A stretch of DNA of 64,000 nt from Vicinamibacterales bacterium (GCA_025456345.1 JALOKU010000006.1:1-64000); one strand, 5' to 3'. Shown: positions 7,621 to 17,162, numbered from the stretch's first letter. Numbers and translations: made by a program. The notes: generated from the sequence alone by a model not told the origin.

Positions 7621-8904
7621 CTAGACGAGCGGCGTGGTACCCGGGACCGCCACCGGGTCCACCGGGTTCGGCCCGAACGCGTACTGCTTGGGCGACAGAT
7701 CGAGCTTCGACGTATTCATCGCCCACTCCCACGAGAACGCCCGGCCGGTGTAGGCGCTCATGCGGCCCATGATCGCGCACATCGTGCTCTCCGCGATCTG
7801 GCGGCCCTCATTCAGGGGCGCGCCCTTCCTGATCGACGCGATCAGATCGATGTGCTCCTGCACGTAGGGATTGATCTCCTCCGCCTCGAACGTCCAGGGC
7901 GACTGACCGGTGATTCGCGTGGCGCTCGACGTGCTCCACGCGACACCCTTCGTGCCGACGATCCGCTCCTCGACGCGGTCGTGGCAGCCCTTCGTCTGCC
8001 GGCAGGTACTGGCCGCGCGGACGCCGTTCGGGTACTCGAACTCCACGAAGAAGTGGTCGAAGATGTTGCCGTACTCCGGCGCCGTGCGCACCTGCCGTCC
8101 GCCCATGCCCATGACCGTCTTCGGCATCGCGCCCATCGCCCAGTTCACGACGTCGATATTGTGGACGTGCTGCTCGACAATGTGGTCGCCCGAGAGCCAG
8201 CTGAAATACAGCCAGTTCCGGCACTGCCACTCGATCTCGCTCATGTTGGGCTCGCGCAGCTTCACCCACAGGTCGCCCATGTTCCAGTAGCACTGGGCGG
8301 CGACGATGTCGCCAATCTGGCCGTCCTGGATGCGCTTCATCATCTCGAGGTAGCGCTTCTGGTGCCGGCGCTGCGTGCCGGCCACCACGGCGAGTTTCTT
8401 CTGGGCGGCAAGCTCCGCCGTCGCAATCACGGAGCGCACCCCCACCGGGTCGACGGCGACCGGCTTCTCCATGAAGACGTGCTTGCCGGCCTCGATCGCC
8501 GCCTTGAAGTGAATCGGCCGGAACCCGGGCGGCGCGGCCGTGACGATGAGGTTCACCTCGGGGACCGAGAGGACACCCTTGTAGTTGTCGAAGCCCGTGA
8601 AGCGGTTGGCCGCCGGCACCTTGACGCGGCCCGCGAATTCCTTGTTCAGCCGGGCCAGGCAGCTGTCGACGCGGTCTGGCACCAGGTCGCCGAGGGCCAC
8701 GATTTCGACCGCAGGGTCGGCCTTCAGGCAGTCGATGGCAGCGCCCGTACCGCGGCCGCCGCAGCCGATGACGCCCACCTTGAAGCTGTCCGACCCCTGG
8801 GCGAACACGCCGAAACCGGCGGGCAAACTCGCCGCGATCGAAGCCGCGGCTGCCGTCTTGACGAAGTCGCGCCGGGTGACCGACGTCTCATGCTGGTTGC
8901 TCAT
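7621..8904 (-). CDS. Gfo/Idh/MocA family oxidoreductase, Tat-exported
   Basis: A 427-residue NAD(P)-dependent oxidoreductase. The N terminus SVTRRDFVKTAAAASIAASLPAGFGVFAQ is a twin-arginine signal. The mature part starts with FKVGVIGCGGRGTGAA, the Rossmann glycine motif, then EKPVAVDPVGV (the EKP motif of the family), and a C-terminal alpha/beta domain with WLSGDHIVEQHVHNIDVVNWAMGAMP. The ORF track begins at 9111; the start chosen is ATG 8904, which has a purine-rich GGGGGAAGGGA upstream and lies 10 bases after the preceding gene. It is the last gene of a run (GH29, TIM barrel, this) that looks like periplasmic oxidation of a released sugar. Cofactor delivery to the Tat-exported fold is a family feature; the substrate is unknown. 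Confidence 0.88.
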   Translation of the reverse strand: MSNQHETSVTRRDFVKTAAAASIAASLPAGFGVFAQGSDSFKVGVIGCGGRGTGAAIDCLKADPAVEIVALGDLVPDRVDSCLARLNKEFAGRVKVPAANRFTGFDNYKGVLSVPEVNLIVTAAPPGFRPIHFKAAIEAGKHVFMEKPVAVDPVGVRSVIATAELAAQKKLAVVAGTQRRHQKRYLEMMKRIQDGQIGDIVAAQCYWNMGDLWVKLREPNMSEIEWQCRNWLYFSWLSGDHIVEQHVHNIDVVNWAMGAMPKTVMGMGGRQVRTAPEYGNIFDHFFVEFEYPNGVRAASTCRQTKGCHDRVEERIVGTKGVAWSTSSATRITGQSPWTFEAEEINPYVQEHIDLIASIRKGAPLNEGRQIAESTMCAIMGRMSAYTGRAFSWEWAMNTSKLDLSPKQYAFGPNPVDPVAVPGTTPLV

Positions 8905-8914
8905 TCCCTTCCCC

Positions 8915-9847
<933 letters not shown>

Positions 9848-9890
9848 GGGATGCCACCTCCTGCCGCCGCGCGGCGGCGCCGTGTGTCCG

Positions 9891-11252
9891 TCAGCGCGTA
9901 TCGATCGCCAGTACCGTGGCGTGCGGGTCGGGCGTGATGCCGCCCGACTGGACGGTCAAGACGCCGGCCTTCTGGGCGAATTCGAGCGGCCGGTTGCCGG
10001 CGAGCAGCCGGACCGCCCTCACGTTCGCGCCGACGCCAGGCACCGTGAGCGGGCTCTGGGCCGGCCAGTCGAACACGTGCAGGAAGATCGTGCCGTCCTT
10101 CGCCGTCGTGCGCGCGAACGGCAGCTGCTGCAGCGGCCCGTACGTGGTGCCGTAGATCGCCTCGCCGTTCACCTTCAGCCAGGCGCCGATGGCCAGCAGC
10201 CGCTCCTCGAACTCCGGCTGAATCGCGCCTTCGGGCGTCGGCCCGACGTTGAGCAGGAAGTTCCCGCCGCGTGAAGCCACCTCCACAAGTGTGCGAATCA
10301 ACTCCGTCGTCGACTTGAACGCCCGGTCGTTGGCGTTGTACGCCCACGTCTGGTTGATCGTCATGCATGTTTCCCAAGGCTGGAAGGCCTCGGGAGATGG
10401 CGGCTCCGCCGAGAGGCCAGCATCGTCCGGATTCGTCATGCCCACCCGGGCGCCCTTCACCGGAATGCCCTTCGGCAAGCGCTGCTCGGGGGTGACGAAG
10501 TCCGCCGTGAGGCCGACTCGGTTGTTCACGAGCGCCATCGGCTGCAGTTCGCGGATCGTACGGAGGAACCGCGTGCCGTCGTACTTCTCCTGCTGCCCCA
10601 GGCCGTCGAACCAGACGACGAACACGTCGCCGTAGCGGGTCAGCAGTTCGCGAACCTGCAGCTCCATGTACGACAGGTAGAGCGGCCACTCCGGCCGCGC
10701 GGGCTCACCGCGCCAGTTCTCGGAGGACGGGCGGGAGATGTCGCGGAAACCCGGGTGGTTCAGGTCCGGCGGCGAGTAGTAGAAGCCGAGGGGCATCTGG
10801 CCCTCGCGGGCCGCCTGCGCGAGCATCGCGGCGACGTCCTTGCCGTACGGCGTCTTCGTGATCTTGTAGTCGGTGAACGCCGAGTCGAACATGCAGAAGC
10901 CGTCGTGGTGCTTGCTCGTGAGCACCATGTAGCGCTGGCCGGCCGCGCGCGCGAGGCGCACCCAGGCCTTCGGGTCGAACGTCACCGGGTTGAACCGCTG
11001 GGGCAGGGCGCGGTACTCGGCCTCGGTGATGCCGCCGGACTTGGGCGGCGTCATGATCGGCCACGAGGCTTCGACGCTTGCGAGCGAGTAGGGGCCCCAG
11101 TGGATGAACATCCCGAACTTCAGGTCGTTGAAGCGCTTGAGGCGGTCTGCGGCGTCCCTGTCGCCGTCGGCGTAAGCCAGCCCCATGAGGCTCACGGCAG
11201 CGAGCACGGCGAGGGCGGCGCAGCCAGGTCGAAGCAACCGTGTCGCGGTCAT
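9891..11252 (-). CDS. Alpha-L-fucosidase, GH29 family, exported
   Basis: A 453-residue glycoside hydrolase with a Sec-type signal (LLRPGCAALAVLAAVSLMGLAYA). GH29 signatures are clear: FNDLKFGMFIHWGPYSLASVEASW near residues 41-64, YMVLTSKHHDGFCMFDS near 108-123, and VFVVWFDG where Asp216 corresponds to the catalytic nucleophile of the family. A C-terminal beta domain follows LLNVGPTPEGAIQPEFEERL. It should release alpha-L-fucose (or a related sugar) from glycans in the periplasm or outside. It is the first gene of the three-gene exported sugar cluster. Start ATG 11252 fits the signal peptide. Confidence 0.9.
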   Translation of the reverse strand: MTATRLLRPGCAALAVLAAVSLMGLAYADGDRDAADRLKRFNDLKFGMFIHWGPYSLASVEASWPIMTPPKSGGITEAEYRALPQRFNPVTFDPKAWVRLARAAGQRYMVLTSKHHDGFCMFDSAFTDYKITKTPYGKDVAAMLAQAAREGQMPLGFYYSPPDLNHPGFRDISRPSSENWRGEPARPEWPLYLSYMELQVRELLTRYGDVFVVWFDGLGQQEKYDGTRFLRTIRELQPMALVNNRVGLTADFVTPEQRLPKGIPVKGARVGMTNPDDAGLSAEPPSPEAFQPWETCMTINQTWAYNANDRAFKSTTELIRTLVEVASRGGNFLLNVGPTPEGAIQPEFEERLLAIGAWLKVNGEAIYGTTYGPLQQLPFARTTAKDGTIFLHVFDWPAQSPLTVPGVGANVRAVRLLAGNRPLEFAQKAGVLTVQSGGITPDPHATVLAIDTR

Positions 11253-11440
11253 GGTCTCGGGACGCCATTTCGACCCGCCAGGAGGAGGCGCGTCAGATTA
11301 CCGAGCAGTGTACCACCGACGGGCGGAAATCCGGGTCGCCCCGCCCGCGCAACACCGAGCCTGGCGCCATTCTGGCCGGGATGAGGGAAGAGGCCGCGGA
11401 GGACCGGTGCCGGTGTATCGTGGTCACGACAGGAGGCCCG

Positions 11441-11561
11441 ATGACCGACTGGACCAAGGCGTTCCCAGGCGCCGTGGTATCGCGACAGCGCCTGTCAGGG
11501 CCTCGTCGAGCTGTCGCTGGAGATTCCCGAGTCCATGCCGCACTTCGTCAGGGAAGGGTAG
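11441..11561 (+). pseudogene. Relic of a small PAS-domain protein (internal deletion)
   Basis: An AGGAGG precedes ATG 11441, which encodes MTDWTKAFPGAVV. After a frame change the sequence continues YRDSACQGLVELSLEIPESMPHFVREG and a stop at 11559-11561. From memory of the family, small bacterial PAS proteins of about 120-130 residues begin MTDWTKxFPGAVTVCD and end GLVELSLEIPxxMPHFVR. Here the first dozen residues are joined to the last 25 or so, with the whole sensor core missing. It lies just upstream of the metallo-hydrolase gene and would not make a functional protein. Confidence 0.6.
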
Positions 11562-11569
11562 GAGCTGCC

Positions 11570-12511
11570 ATGCGACACGCCAGCCCCATTGCCACCACGG
11601 CTATGGCCGTGGCGGTCCTGGCCACTTCCGCCTCGCTCGTCACCACGGGTGCCATCCGCCTGAAAGGCCGCGCGGCACCGCGCACACAGCTTGTCCTTCT
11701 CGGCACGGGCACGCCGAACGCCGATCCCGATCGCTCCGGCCCTGCCGTCGCCATCGTCGTCGACGACGTGCCGTACCTGGTGGACGCCGGCCCGGGCGTG
11801 GTCCGGCGGGCGGCGGCCGCCTCTGCGCGCGGCATCAAGGGTCTCGACCCGAAGCTGCTCCGCACGGCGTTCATCACGCACCTGCATTCGGACCACACCG
11901 CGGGGTATCCCGACCTCGTCTTCACGCCTGCCGTGCTCGAGCGCGACGCGCCGCTCCAGGTGTACGGGCCTCCTGGTATCCGCGTGATGACCGACCACGT
12001 GATGAAGGCGTGGGCCGAGGACGTGGACGTGCGCCTCCGCGATCTCGAACCGGCGAAGCCGGCCGGATACGAAGTCCGCGCGCACGAGGTGAAGCCTGGG
12101 CTGGTCTATAAGGACGCTCGCCTCTCGGTCCACGCGTTCGCGGTTCCCCACGGCGCGTGGAAACGGTCGTTCGCCTACCGCTTCGACACGCCTGACCGCT
12201 CGATCGTCGTCTCGGGCGACAGCGGTCCTTCCGGCCAGCTGGCTTCGGCGTGCAACGGCTGCGACGTCCTCGTGCACGAGGTGTACTCGACGGCCGGCTT
12301 CGTCACGCGCCCGCCCGAATGGCAGCGCTACCATCGCGTGTACCACACCTCGTCTGCCGAGCTGGCCACGCTTGCGGCGAAGGCGCGGCCCGGCCTGCTC
12401 GTCCTGTATCACCAGCTCTTCTGGGGCACGACTGACGAGGCGCTCGTCGCCGAAGTAAAGCGGGGATACGCGGGGAAGGTGGTCTCGGGGCGCGACCTCG
12501 ACGTGTTCTGA
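11570..12511 (+). CDS. Exported MBL-fold metallo-hydrolase
   Basis: A 313-residue metallo-beta-lactamase-fold hydrolase. From ATG 11570 (MRHASPIATTAMAVAVLATSASLVTTG) it has an export signal, and a GGTAGGAG lies 5 bases upstream; the longer track ORF from 11240 runs through the PAS relic and is not credible. Metal ligands: THLHSDHTAG (HxHxDH), VSGDSGPSG (Asp) and a late HQLFWG. The start of the fold, QLVLLGTGTPNADPDRSGPAVAI, resembles RNase Z/arylsulfatase-like (ElaC, AtsA) branches, but export argues for a small-molecule ester or sulfate hydrolase rather than RNA processing. No operon partner is obvious. Confidence 0.83.
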   Translation: MRHASPIATTAMAVAVLATSASLVTTGAIRLKGRAAPRTQLVLLGTGTPNADPDRSGPAVAIVVDDVPYLVDAGPGVVRRAAAASARGIKGLDPKLLRTAFITHLHSDHTAGYPDLVFTPAVLERDAPLQVYGPPGIRVMTDHVMKAWAEDVDVRLRDLEPAKPAGYEVRAHEVKPGLVYKDARLSVHAFAVPHGAWKRSFAYRFDTPDRSIVVSGDSGPSGQLASACNGCDVLVHEVYSTAGFVTRPPEWQRYHRVYHTSSAELATLAAKARPGLLVLYHQLFWGTTDEALVAEVKRGYAGKVVSGRDLDVF

Positions 12512-12522
12512 CCGAGGACCGC

Positions 12523-12660
12523 CTACGGCGAGAGGATGTGCAGTCCCGGGAAGTAGCTGCGGTAACGTCCGGGATCTCTGGTGAGCAGTGTGAGCCCCTC
12601 AATGGCGGCGTGAGCCCCGATGTAGAAGTCGGGCAGCGGCGACGTGTCGGCCGCTCGGGG
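12523..12660 (-). pseudogene. C-terminal remnant of a PIN-domain (VapC-like) toxin
   Basis: On the minus strand this short stretch reads SPLPDFYIGAHAAIEGLTLLTRDPGRYRSYFPGLHILSP and a stop. That matches the last third of VapC PIN-domain toxins (PLPDFxIGAHA, then LLTRDxxRYRxYFP). No N-terminal half with the first acidic residues and no VapB antitoxin gene is present; upstream sequence runs straight into the DUF2177 gene end. So it is a truncated leftover, too short for the ORF track. Confidence 0.6.
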
Positions 12661-12677
12661 CGAACCGGCCCCGCAGC

Positions 12678-13109
12678 TCAGAAGATCCGGCTCGACACCT
12701 GGTAGCTGAGAAAGGCCACGGTAGCCGTGAGGACGGTGCCCCAGGCCAGGTCGACGACGGTGACCAGCACGGGCCAGTCCTTCATGGTGGCCTGGTTGGT
12801 GAGGTCGTACGTGGCGTAGGCGATGAAGCCGAAGGCCGCGCCGTAGGCGAGCGCCCGAGCCGCGCTGCCGGCTTCGAACGCCGGCTTGATGGCGAAGAAC
12901 ACGATGCCGGCGATGTAGACGGCGTAGAAGAGGAGGGCCGCGCCCCAGTTCACGTCCGGGCTCAACAGGTGCCCGATGTGCTGCCGGTAGAAGTTCTTTG
13001 CGACCACGCCCAGCCAGACGAGATCGATGGCGAAGAAGATGAGCATCGTGATGGCATACGTGCCCATCGCGCGCCCGATTCCGAGGCTGGCCGCGGCATC
13101 TGCCGGCAT
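12678..13109 (-). CDS. DUF2177 family integral membrane protein
   Basis: A 143-residue membrane protein with four hydrophobic segments: GTYAITMLIFFAIDLVWLGVV, ALLFYAVYIAGIVFFAI, ALAYGAAFGFIAYATYDLTNQATM and WPVLVTVVDLAWGTVLTATVAFL. The motifs DLVWLGVVAKNFY and YATYDLTNQATMKDWP are typical of DUF2177, whose function is unknown. The start is ATG 13109, overlapping by one base the TAA of the upstream secreted protein gene (TAATG), so the two are translationally coupled. The longer track ORF to 13409 is a shadow of that gene. Confidence 0.85.
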   Translation of the reverse strand: MPADAAASLGIGRAMGTYAITMLIFFAIDLVWLGVVAKNFYRQHIGHLLSPDVNWGAALLFYAVYIAGIVFFAIKPAFEAGSAARALAYGAAFGFIAYATYDLTNQATMKDWPVLVTVVDLAWGTVLTATVAFLSYQVSSRIF

Positions 13110-13486
13110 TACTTCACCCTCTTCATCACCCAGGGCAGCTCCACCGTCTGGCCGCCCATGTCGGTGCGGGCCACGCCGTTGATGGTGTCGCCGTCGAGCT
13201 TCCCGGCCATGTTGTAGGTCATCGTCCCGCCGGACGGCCGGTCGCGGACGAGGTCGAACGCAAGGTCGCTGCCGCTCACCGTGCCGTTGGTGATCTGGAG
13301 CGTGCGGCCGCCGTCCAGCGTGAACGTGCCCGTGAGCTTGCCGCCGTCGGCCTTCAGGTCGACCTGGCCGGCCACCTGGCCCATCTGGCTGTCCATGGTG
13401 AACGTCCACTTGCCGTCGGCAGGCGACTGAGCCGCGGCGACGGCGGTGAAGGCGACGAAAAGCGCGAACGTGATGGCCTGGCGCAT
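13109..13486 (-). CDS. Small secreted beta-rich protein, function unknown
   Basis: A 125-residue protein. The chosen start, ATG 13486 (MRQAITFALFVAFTAVAAAQ), has a good AGGAGG 5 bases upstream and gives a clean Sec signal; the track's start nine codons earlier is less likely. The mature part, GKWTFTMDSQMGQVAGQVDLKADGGKLTGTFTLDGGRTLQITNGTVSGSDLAF, alternates short beta strands and resembles exported beta-sheet proteins that I recall as frequent in Acidobacteriota with no assigned role. It is coupled to the DUF2177 gene. I do not recognise a specific function. Confidence 0.7.
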   Translation of the reverse strand: MRQAITFALFVAFTAVAAAQSPADGKWTFTMDSQMGQVAGQVDLKADGGKLTGTFTLDGGRTLQITNGTVSGSDLAFDLVRDRPSGGTMTYNMAGKLDGDTINGVARTDMGGQTVELPWVMKRVK

Positions 13487-13648
13487 CTGACCTCCTGGGT
13501 GCCCTGATAACAAGCGGACCGCCGGCGGTCTGCGCCGCTCAGCACGGGGCTCCGGCCGGGACCCGTGTAGGACGCGGGTTGCCGGGAGAAGGATTCATGG
13601 TTCTGGGTTAGGATGGCCCTGCTGCCGACCGCCCCCTGGAGAGGTGCC

Positions 13649-14983
13649 GTGGCCAACCGACATACGCCCATGGATGCCGACGCCGTGACCCGCGCGCTGG
13701 AGCGCTCCGGGATTCAGAGCATTTCTCAACTGTCGATTCGGGAAATCAAGAAGCTCGTCGACACGATCGAAGGCGAGACCGGGCAGCGGTACATCCGCAT
13801 GGAGATGGGCATTCCGGGCCTGCCGCCGCATCCGATCGCCGTCAATGCCCAGATCGAAGCCCTCAAGCGCGGCGTTGCCGCCGTGTACCCGGACATCCAG
13901 GGCATCCCGCCGCTGAAGCGCGAGATCTCGCGCTTCGTGAAGAACTTCCTCGACGTCACGGTGGACCCGGAGCATTGCCTGCCGACGGTCGGTTCGATGA
14001 TGGGCGCGATGGCCTGCTTCCTGACCATCAACCGCATGTACGCCAACCGGGAGGGCACGCTGTTCATCGACCCCGGGTTCCCGGTGCAGAAACTGCAGTG
14101 CCGGGTCCTGGGCCACGACTTCATGACCTTCGACGTTTACGACCACCGGGGCCCCAAGCTGCGCGACAAGCTCCGCAGCTACCTCGATACCGGCAAGGTC
14201 TCTTCCATCCTCTACTCCAACCCGAACAACCCTGCCTGGATCTGCCTCACCGAGGACGAACTCGAGATTATCGCCAGGCTGGCCGACGAGTACGACGCCG
14301 TGGTCATCGAGGACCTGGCGTACTTCGGCATGGATTTCCGGCGGGATTACTCCCGACCGGGCGTGGCGCCGTTCCAGCCGTCGGTCGCGCGCCACACCGA
14401 CAACTTCGTGCTCCTGATTTCCAGCTCCAAGGTGTTCAGCTACGCGGGCGAGCGGATTGGCATGCTCGTGGTCTCGGACGCGCTCTGGAACAAGCGCGCG
14501 CCGGACCTCATGCGGTACTATCCGTCCGACCTGCTCGGCTATGCGATGGTCTTCGGCGCGATCTACGCCCTGTCATCGGGAACCTCGCACTCGGCGCAGT
14601 ACGCGCTGGCGGCGGTGCTGAAAGCGGTGAACGACGGCGAATTGAACTTCGTAGAGGGCGTGCGCGAGTACGGCGAGAAGGCGCACATCATGAAGCGGAT
14701 GTTCACCGACAACGGCTTCCGGATCGTGTACGACACGGACCTCGACGCCCCGATTGCCGACGGGTTCTACTTCACCTTCGCCTATCCCGGCCTGACGGGG
14801 GAAGAACTGCTCCGGGAACTGCTGTACTACGGCGTCAGCGCGATCGCCCTGGGCACGACGGGCAGCGAGCGCACCGAGGGGCTTCGCGCGTGCACGTCGC
14901 TCATCCAGCGCTCCGAGTTCCCCGTGCTCGGCGAACGCCTCGCCTTGTTTCACCGCGACCACCAGGCGACGCCGGGCGCGTAG
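13649..14983 (+). CDS. PLP-dependent aminotransferase, class I/II
   Basis: A fold-type I PLP enzyme of about 444 residues. The pattern is that of class I/II aminotransferases: MEMGIPGLPPHP, YPDIQGIPPLKREISRF, PTVGSMMGAM (cofactor phosphate loop), LYSNPNNPAWICLTEDEL, VIEDLAYFGMDFR (Asp contacting the pyridine nitrogen) and LISSSKVFSYAGERIGMLV, where SSSK carries the PLP lysine. A late GLRACTSLI holds the Arg expected to bind substrate carboxylate. I place the start at GTG 13649, five bases after GGAGAGG; the track's ATG at 13613 lacks a ribosome site. No pathway neighbours fix the substrate. Confidence 0.85.
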   Translation: MANRHTPMDADAVTRALERSGIQSISQLSIREIKKLVDTIEGETGQRYIRMEMGIPGLPPHPIAVNAQIEALKRGVAAVYPDIQGIPPLKREISRFVKNFLDVTVDPEHCLPTVGSMMGAMACFLTINRMYANREGTLFIDPGFPVQKLQCRVLGHDFMTFDVYDHRGPKLRDKLRSYLDTGKVSSILYSNPNNPAWICLTEDELEIIARLADEYDAVVIEDLAYFGMDFRRDYSRPGVAPFQPSVARHTDNFVLLISSSKVFSYAGERIGMLVVSDALWNKRAPDLMRYYPSDLLGYAMVFGAIYALSSGTSHSAQYALAAVLKAVNDGELNFVEGVREYGEKAHIMKRMFTDNGFRIVYDTDLDAPIADGFYFTFAYPGLTGEELLRELLYYGVSAIALGTTGSERTEGLRACTSLIQRSEFPVLGERLALFHRDHQATPGA

Positions 14984-15030
14984 ACAGGCGGTTCGCCGGC
15001 GTCCCCCGCGATCAACGGGTGCACGATGAG

Positions 15031-16143
15031 TCAGTCGGAGGCCGCCAGGGCACGGAAGGCCCGCCCGATGGCGTCGATCTTTTCCGGGCTCTTGCGCAGG
15101 CCGCCCCACGCAAAGACCATGACGCCGGTCGCCGGCGCGCGGGCGCCTCGGCGCAGCACCTCGTCGATCTGGCGGACCGGCACCGGCTCACCCCAGTCCG
15201 AGATCTGCACGATGGGCCAGATGCGCAGGCGTTCGCCGGGCACACCCCTGATGCCGAGGTAGCTGCCGAGCCAGGCCACCTGGCGTGAGATCCACGCCGG
15301 GTCGCCGGCATGTCCGAATCGCGCGTGGTACGGCATCGGGCTGAACACATCGATGTAGGCGGCCTGGGCCTTCAGGTCGATGGCCAGCTTGTCGATGCGG
15401 GCGCCGCCGAAATCGTCGTCGCTCCACGGGTTGTGGAACGTGCCGAGCAGCGCACCCGGACGCGTCGCGTCTCTGATGTCGCGGAACTCCCGCACCCAGT
15501 CGGTGAAGACCTTCAGCCGCCAGCGCACCCAGGCGCTGCGGTGCGTCGAGAGCAACAGCGCCGCGCGCTCCGGCGTGGACACCTGCGGCAGCGTGATGGC
15601 GGCGTCTGCCTGGAACCGGCGCAGGCACCGGTCGCAGAAACAGGTGTCCGGCATGTTCGGCTCGGCCTGCTCCCAACTCGCGTGGCTGTGGTGGTAGTCG
15701 AGCCAGACGCCGTCGATGGCGAACGTCTCGAGCAGCGCGCGAAAGGCCCGCATCCGCCCGGCGCGATAGCCTTCGTGCGTTGGACAGATGCCCTGCCATC
15801 CGTCCGGCGCGGGCGACACCCGCCCGTCGGTGCCGACGGGGGCGGCATCCGGATGGGCCTTCAGGTACTCGGCCACGTGCAGGGTGTTGAACTCCGCGTA
15901 CGCCTGCACCTGCTGCGCCCGCAACCAGGCCAGGCGCTCCGCGGTGTAGCTGCCCGAGCCGAGCCAGACCGCGTCAACCCCGAACTCCTTGAGGCTGCGC
16001 CCGCTGTCGACGATTTCCTGGGGGATGCCGCCGTAGATGCCACGTACGGGCACGAGTGGCGCGTCCGCCCGCACCGGCGCACGCCCCGTTGCGCCGCCGA
16101 GTGCCAGCACGAGCATGAGATTCAGACATCCACGTAGATGCAT
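15031..16143 (-). CDS. Exported glycoside hydrolase-like TIM-barrel protein
   Basis: A 370-residue exported protein; start ATG 16143 follows GCAGGAGGA and opens a signal peptide (MHLRGCLNLMLVLALGGATG). The body has IYGGIPQEIVDSGRSLKEFGVDAVWLGSGS, YAEFNTLHVAEYLKAHPDAAP, IDGVWLDYHHSHASWE and FHNPWSDDDFGGARIDKLAIDLKAQAAYIDVFSPMPYH, the arrangement of GHL-type (family 10-like or beta-galactosidase-like) TIM barrels. PDTCFCDRCLRRFQ contains a Cys cluster often seen in such proteins. It probably acts on polysaccharide, but catalytic acids cannot be assigned with confidence. It diverges from the small HEAT-like gene. Confidence 0.7.
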   Translation of the reverse strand: MHLRGCLNLMLVLALGGATGRAPVRADAPLVPVRGIYGGIPQEIVDSGRSLKEFGVDAVWLGSGSYTAERLAWLRAQQVQAYAEFNTLHVAEYLKAHPDAAPVGTDGRVSPAPDGWQGICPTHEGYRAGRMRAFRALLETFAIDGVWLDYHHSHASWEQAEPNMPDTCFCDRCLRRFQADAAITLPQVSTPERAALLLSTHRSAWVRWRLKVFTDWVREFRDIRDATRPGALLGTFHNPWSDDDFGGARIDKLAIDLKAQAAYIDVFSPMPYHARFGHAGDPAWISRQVAWLGSYLGIRGVPGERLRIWPIVQISDWGEPVPVRQIDEVLRRGARAPATGVMVFAWGGLRKSPEKIDAIGRAFRALAASD

Positions 16144-16202
16144 ACGCTGGTCCTCCTGCGCCGGGCACACACCACCACTCTCCACCTGGAGCCGACGAAC
16201 GC

Positions 16203-16613
16203 GTGGCAAGGCGATTCTACTCTCCGGCTGGGTTGACGGGCGCCGTGCTGATCCCCGTCGTGGGCGTAGCGGGCCTTGTCGCGCACATCGAATCCAGCGC
16301 CCACTCGGGTGCGCTCGCGGCCCAGCGCGAGTTCGGCGGGGACCGCGTCGAAGCCCTCGTTCAGATCGTCCAGTCAGACCACCGCACCTTGCGAGAGCGG
16401 AATCGCGCCGTCTGGGCGCTCGGACGGCTGCGCGACAAGCGCGGCCTTCCGGTGCTGCTGAAGTACGACACCGGCGGCGAGTGCGATCACGCCCGATTCC
16501 TGTGCCAGCAGGAATTGAGCAAAGCGATCGACCTCTGCGACGGGACCGCGGGCGGACCGGCCTGGCTGCAGGGAGCGATGGCTCGGCTCAGCCGATGGTC
16601 CGTCCGAGTGTGA
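16203..16613 (+). CDS. Small membrane-anchored HEAT-repeat-like protein
   Basis: A 136-residue protein from GTG 16203. An N-terminal hydrophobic stretch (GLTGAVLIPVVGVAGLVAHI) is followed by a helical segment DRVEALVQIVQSDHRTLRERNRAVWALGRLRDKRGLPVLLKY, whose RNRAVWALGRL...GLPVLL pattern is that of a HEAT/PBS-lyase repeat pair. CDHARFLCQQELSKAIDLCDG adds three Cys. Its role is unknown; a protein-protein interaction role at the membrane would be expected of HEAT repeats. The ribosome site is weak. Confidence 0.55.
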   Translation: MARRFYSPAGLTGAVLIPVVGVAGLVAHIESSAHSGALAAQREFGGDRVEALVQIVQSDHRTLRERNRAVWALGRLRDKRGLPVLLKYDTGGECDHARFLCQQELSKAIDLCDGTAGGPAWLQGAMARLSRWSVRV

Positions 16614-16730
16614 GACTGACGCGGCCGTTGCACCTCGCTCCCCGCAGTTCCTGGTGCGCAAGGCCAAGCGGAATACCTGCACTGAGCCTCCCGCTGCCCG
16701 AGTGTCCTGTCGAGTGCCTGTCAGCCTTCG

Positions 16731-16994
16731 CTGAAGTCCGCCTTCGCCACGCTTCGGGCCGACACGTTCCTCGCGTGGCTTCGGCGGGACAGCTTTCGCT
16801 GGTGCCCACGGGCTTGCCCAGCCGAAGCTCCCCGAGGTAAGCGGCAAGCCGGAGGGGAGCGAGAGCGGTCCGCCTTCGCTGTGGTCCGGATGGCGGCTCT
16901 CCTCCCACAGCTTCGGCGGGACAGCCTTCGCTGGTTCCCACGGGCTTGCCCAGCCGAAGCTCCCCGAGGAAAGCGGCAAGCCGGAGGGGAGCGA
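16731..16994. repeat. 132-bp tandem repeat, two units, next to tRNA-Leu
   Basis: Two units lie with a period of exactly 132 bases. The last 84 bases of each (16779-16862 and 16911-16994) differ at only three positions; the first part is more diverged but starts with the same GTCCGCCTTCGC anchor. Each 84-base block contains nested inverted repeats: AGCTTCGGC or similar pairing with GCCGAAGCT, and GGCTTGCC pairing with GGCAAGCC. The second unit ends five bases from the 3' CCA of the tRNA-Leu gene. The remaining sequence between 16614 and 16730 shows no gene. Confidence 0.75.
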
Positions 16995-16998
16995 AGGC

Positions 16999-17087
16999 TG
17001 GTGCCGGAGGAGGGAATCGAACCCACACGGGGGGTGAACCCCACGGGATTTTGAGTCCCGCGCGTCTGCCAGTTTCGCCACTCCGGC
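16999..17087 (-). tRNA. tRNA-Leu (anticodon CAA)
   Basis: On the minus strand the sequence folds as a class II tRNA. The acceptor stem is GCCGGAG with CTCCGGC and discriminator A, and the 3' CCA is encoded. The anticodon stem CGGGA/TCCCG encloses the loop CTCAAAA with anticodon CAA, reading UUG. A long variable arm follows (GTGGGG...CCCCCC type) and the T arm contains GGTTCGATTCC. These are all features of tRNA-Leu. Confidence 0.95.
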
Positions 17088-17162
17088 ACGTCAGGATGGG
17101 CGGGCGGCAGTCGAATGCCGAGTATAACATGCAGGTCCCGCGGCGCCGGGAGCCGCCCGCGC

